In this document: piece by piece, positions 62,163 to 64,000 of the stretch | Numbering within the stretch: the stretch's first letter is position 1 | Layout of the letters: each line of letters starts with the position of its first letter | Origin: Clusia tigrina | Lineage: Eukaryota > Arthropoda > Insecta > Diptera > Clusiidae | Reading direction: 5' to 3' | Assembly: GCA_920105625.2 (NCBI GenBank) | Contig: OV050030.1 | Location: 251,069,889-251,133,888 of the forward strand | Length of the DNA stretch: 64,000 nt | The notes under the pieces: model-generated | Databases searched by the model: none | The model's input: only the letters and a program-made list of their open reading frames with translations | Told to the model about the DNA's origin: nothing | Made by a program: the position numbers and the translations under genes

Positions 62163-64000
62163 ATGCTACCCTTGAGTCCCAAATCAAACACTCATAAAAC
62201 TTCAAATGGCCCTTACTTCTATATGGTACGTCCTACACCTATCAAAGTTGGCAACATACAAATGCATGTAACTTTTTAGTGGACAGTCATAAAACCTTGA
62301 AATTTTGTAACAATAGAGTACTCGAGCCTCATGTCAGTTTAAGTTATCGCTCAAAGCTATGCTAGCCTTGAGTCCCAAATCAAACATTGATAAAACTTCA
62401 AATGGCCCTAACTTCTATACGGTACGTCCTACACCTATCAAAGTTGGCAACATACAAATGCATGTAACTTTTTACTGGAGCGTCATAAAACCTTGAAATT
62501 TTGTAACAATAAAGTACTCGAGCCTCTTGTCAATTTAAGTTATCGCTCAAAGCTATGCTACCCTTGAGTCCCAAATCAAACACTGATAAAACTTCAAATG
62601 GCCCTAACTTCTATATGGTACGTCCTACACCTATCAAAGTTTGCAACATACAAGTACTTGTAACTTTTTACTGGAGCGTCATAAAACCTTGAAATTTTGT
62701 AACAATAAAGTACTCGAACCTCTTGTCAATTTAAGCTATCGCTCAAAGCTATGCTACCCTTGAGTCCGAAATCAAACACTGATAAAACTTCAAATGGCCC
62801 TAACTTCTATACGGTACGTACTACACCTATCAAAGTTTGCAACATACAAATGCTTGTAATTTTTTACTGGAGCGTCATAAAACCTAGAAATTTTGTAACA
62901 ATAAAGTACTCGAGCCTCTTGTCAATTTAAGCTATCGCTCAAAGCTATGCTACCCTTGAGTCCCAAATCAAACACTGATAAAAATTCAAACGGCCATAAC
63001 TTCTATACGGTGCATCCTACACCTATCAAAGTTTGCAACATACAAATGCTTGTAACTTTTTACTGGAGCGTCATAAAACCTTGAAATTTTGTAACAATAA
63101 AGTACTCGAGCGCCTTTTCTTAATTTAAGCTATCGCTCAAAGCTATGCTACCCTTGAGTCCCAAATCAAACACTGATAAAACTTCAAATGGCCCTAACTT
63201 CTATACAGTACATCCTACACCTCATCAAAGTTTGCAACATACAAATGCTTGTAACTTTTTACTGGAGCGTCATAAAACCTTGATATTTTATAACAATAAA
63301 ATACTCGAGCCTCTTCTCAATTTAAGCTATCGCTCAAAGCTATGCTACCCTTGAGTCCCAAATCAAACACTGATAAAACTTCAAATGGCCCTAACTTCTA
63401 TACGGTGCGTCCTACACCTATCAAAGTTTGCAACATACAAATGCTTGTAACTTTTTACTGGAGCGTCATAAAACTTTGAAATTTTGTAACAATAAAGTAC
63501 TCGAGCGCCTTTTGTTAATTTAAGCTATCGCTCAAAGCTATGCTACCCTTGAGTCCCAAATCAAACACTGATAAAACTTCAAATGGCCCTAATTTATATA
63601 CAGTACATCCTACACCTATCAAAGTTTGCAACATACAAATGCTTGTAACTTTTTACTGGAGCGTCATAAAACCTTGAAATTTTGTAACAATAAAGTACTC
63701 GAGCCTTTTGTCAATTTAAGCTATCGCTCAAAGCTATGCTACCCTTGAGTCCGAAATCAAACACTTAAAACTTAAAATGGCCCTAACTTCTATACGGTAC
63801 GTCCTAAACCTATTAAAGTTTGCAACATACAAATGCTTGTAACTTTTTACTGGAGCGTCATAAAACCTTGAAATTTTGTAACAATAAAGTACTCGAGCCT
63901 CTTGTCAATTTAAGCTATCGCTCAAAGCTATGCTACCCTTGAGTCCCAAATCAAACACTGATAAAACTTCTAATGGCCCTAACTTCTATGCGGTACGTAC
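62163..64000 (+). repeat. Terminal block, array continues past the window
   Basis: Nine full monomers (62163 to 63736) and a partial one. Monomers 62751 and 63145 match 52602 and 52996 at +10,149 bp (GTACGTACTACACC with CTTGTAATTTTTTAC; TACAGTACATCC). The 198-bp form with GAGCGCCTTTT occurs twice here (about 63109 and 63504). Monomer 63736 is 194 bp (ACACTTAAAACTTAAAATGG). The last bases are still satellite. Confidence 0.85.

Larger units (their letters stand above)
1..64000 (+). repeat. Tandem satellite array, 196-bp monomer, about 327 copies
   Basis: The window is built only of head-to-tail copies of one monomer. The anchor ATGCTACCC, or a 1-2 base variant, first occurs at 119 and recurs to 63930. 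Most spacings are 196 bp. The recurrent variants are 200 bp (4-bp insertion), 186 bp (10-bp deletion) and 194-198 bp (1-2 bp indels). Rare forms are 170 bp and 131 bp, and one double interval of 356 bp spans a 36-bp deletion. All copies share one orientation and no foreign sequence interrupts them. The array continues past both ends of the window. The consensus is about 37% G+C with five CpG sites per monomer. Monomer length and HOR organisation are typical of centromeric or pericentromeric satellites; that location is inference. Confidence 0.98.

Noticed and set aside
1..64000. CRISPR-like array because of regular spacing
   Set aside because: There are no unique spacers. The whole 196-bp unit is repeated and there are no cas genes. 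The pattern is that of a eukaryotic satellite.
1..64000. Hidden rRNA, tRNA or 5S spacer repeat
   Set aside because: No stretch resembles a conserved rRNA or tRNA element. Every base is accounted for by the 196-bp monomer and its variants.

Overview
The whole window is one uninterrupted, head-to-tail satellite DNA array. Aligning it on the recurring ATGCTACCC anchor gives about 327 monomers, all in the same orientation and running off both ends of the window. The canonical monomer is 196 bp with 37% G+C by hand count. I see no protein gene, tRNA, rRNA, transposon, CRISPR array or other single-copy sequence. Consecutive anchors are 131 to 200 bp apart, apart from one 356-bp interval where a small deletion removed an anchor. 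There is therefore no room for an inserted element anywhere. The short open frames of 61-102 codons are by-products of the repeat.

This is eukaryotic heterochromatin, most likely centromeric or pericentromeric. The monomer is close to nucleosome length, the array is organised into higher-order repeats (HORs), and it has no insertions. A plant is my best guess. The monomer carries two copies of a TAACTT...CGTC pattern that, from memory, resembles legume centromere satellites such as soybean CentGm, and its CpG sites show recurrent transitions. I could not run a search, and an invertebrate remains possible.

Two indel classes divide the array into three domains. Domain A (about 1-18.8 kb) has 200-bp monomers with a 4-bp insertion and no 186-bp monomers. 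It contains a 1,183-bp six-mer, then a 4,127-bp twenty-one-mer with two full copies and a shortened third. Domain B (about 18.8-43.7 kb) mixes 200-bp monomers with 186-bp monomers that carry a 10-bp deletion. It holds successive HOR families: 1,566/1,556 bp (8 monomers), 1,170 bp (6 monomers, three copies), a 1,567-2,537 bp family (four copies), 2,134 bp (11 monomers, three copies) and 1,366 bp (7 monomers, two copies). Domain C (43.7-64 kb) lacks both indel classes and holds older, more diverged HORs of 3,852/4,052, 2,511 and 1,565 bp.

The interest lies in how the array evolved: nested HORs, whole-monomer crossovers, a likely gene-conversion tract, three insertion alleles that mark lineages, and short deletions shared between HOR copies that order the amplification events. 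All coordinates and periods come from manual reading in the frame that starts each monomer at the ATG of the anchor. No encoded biological system was found.
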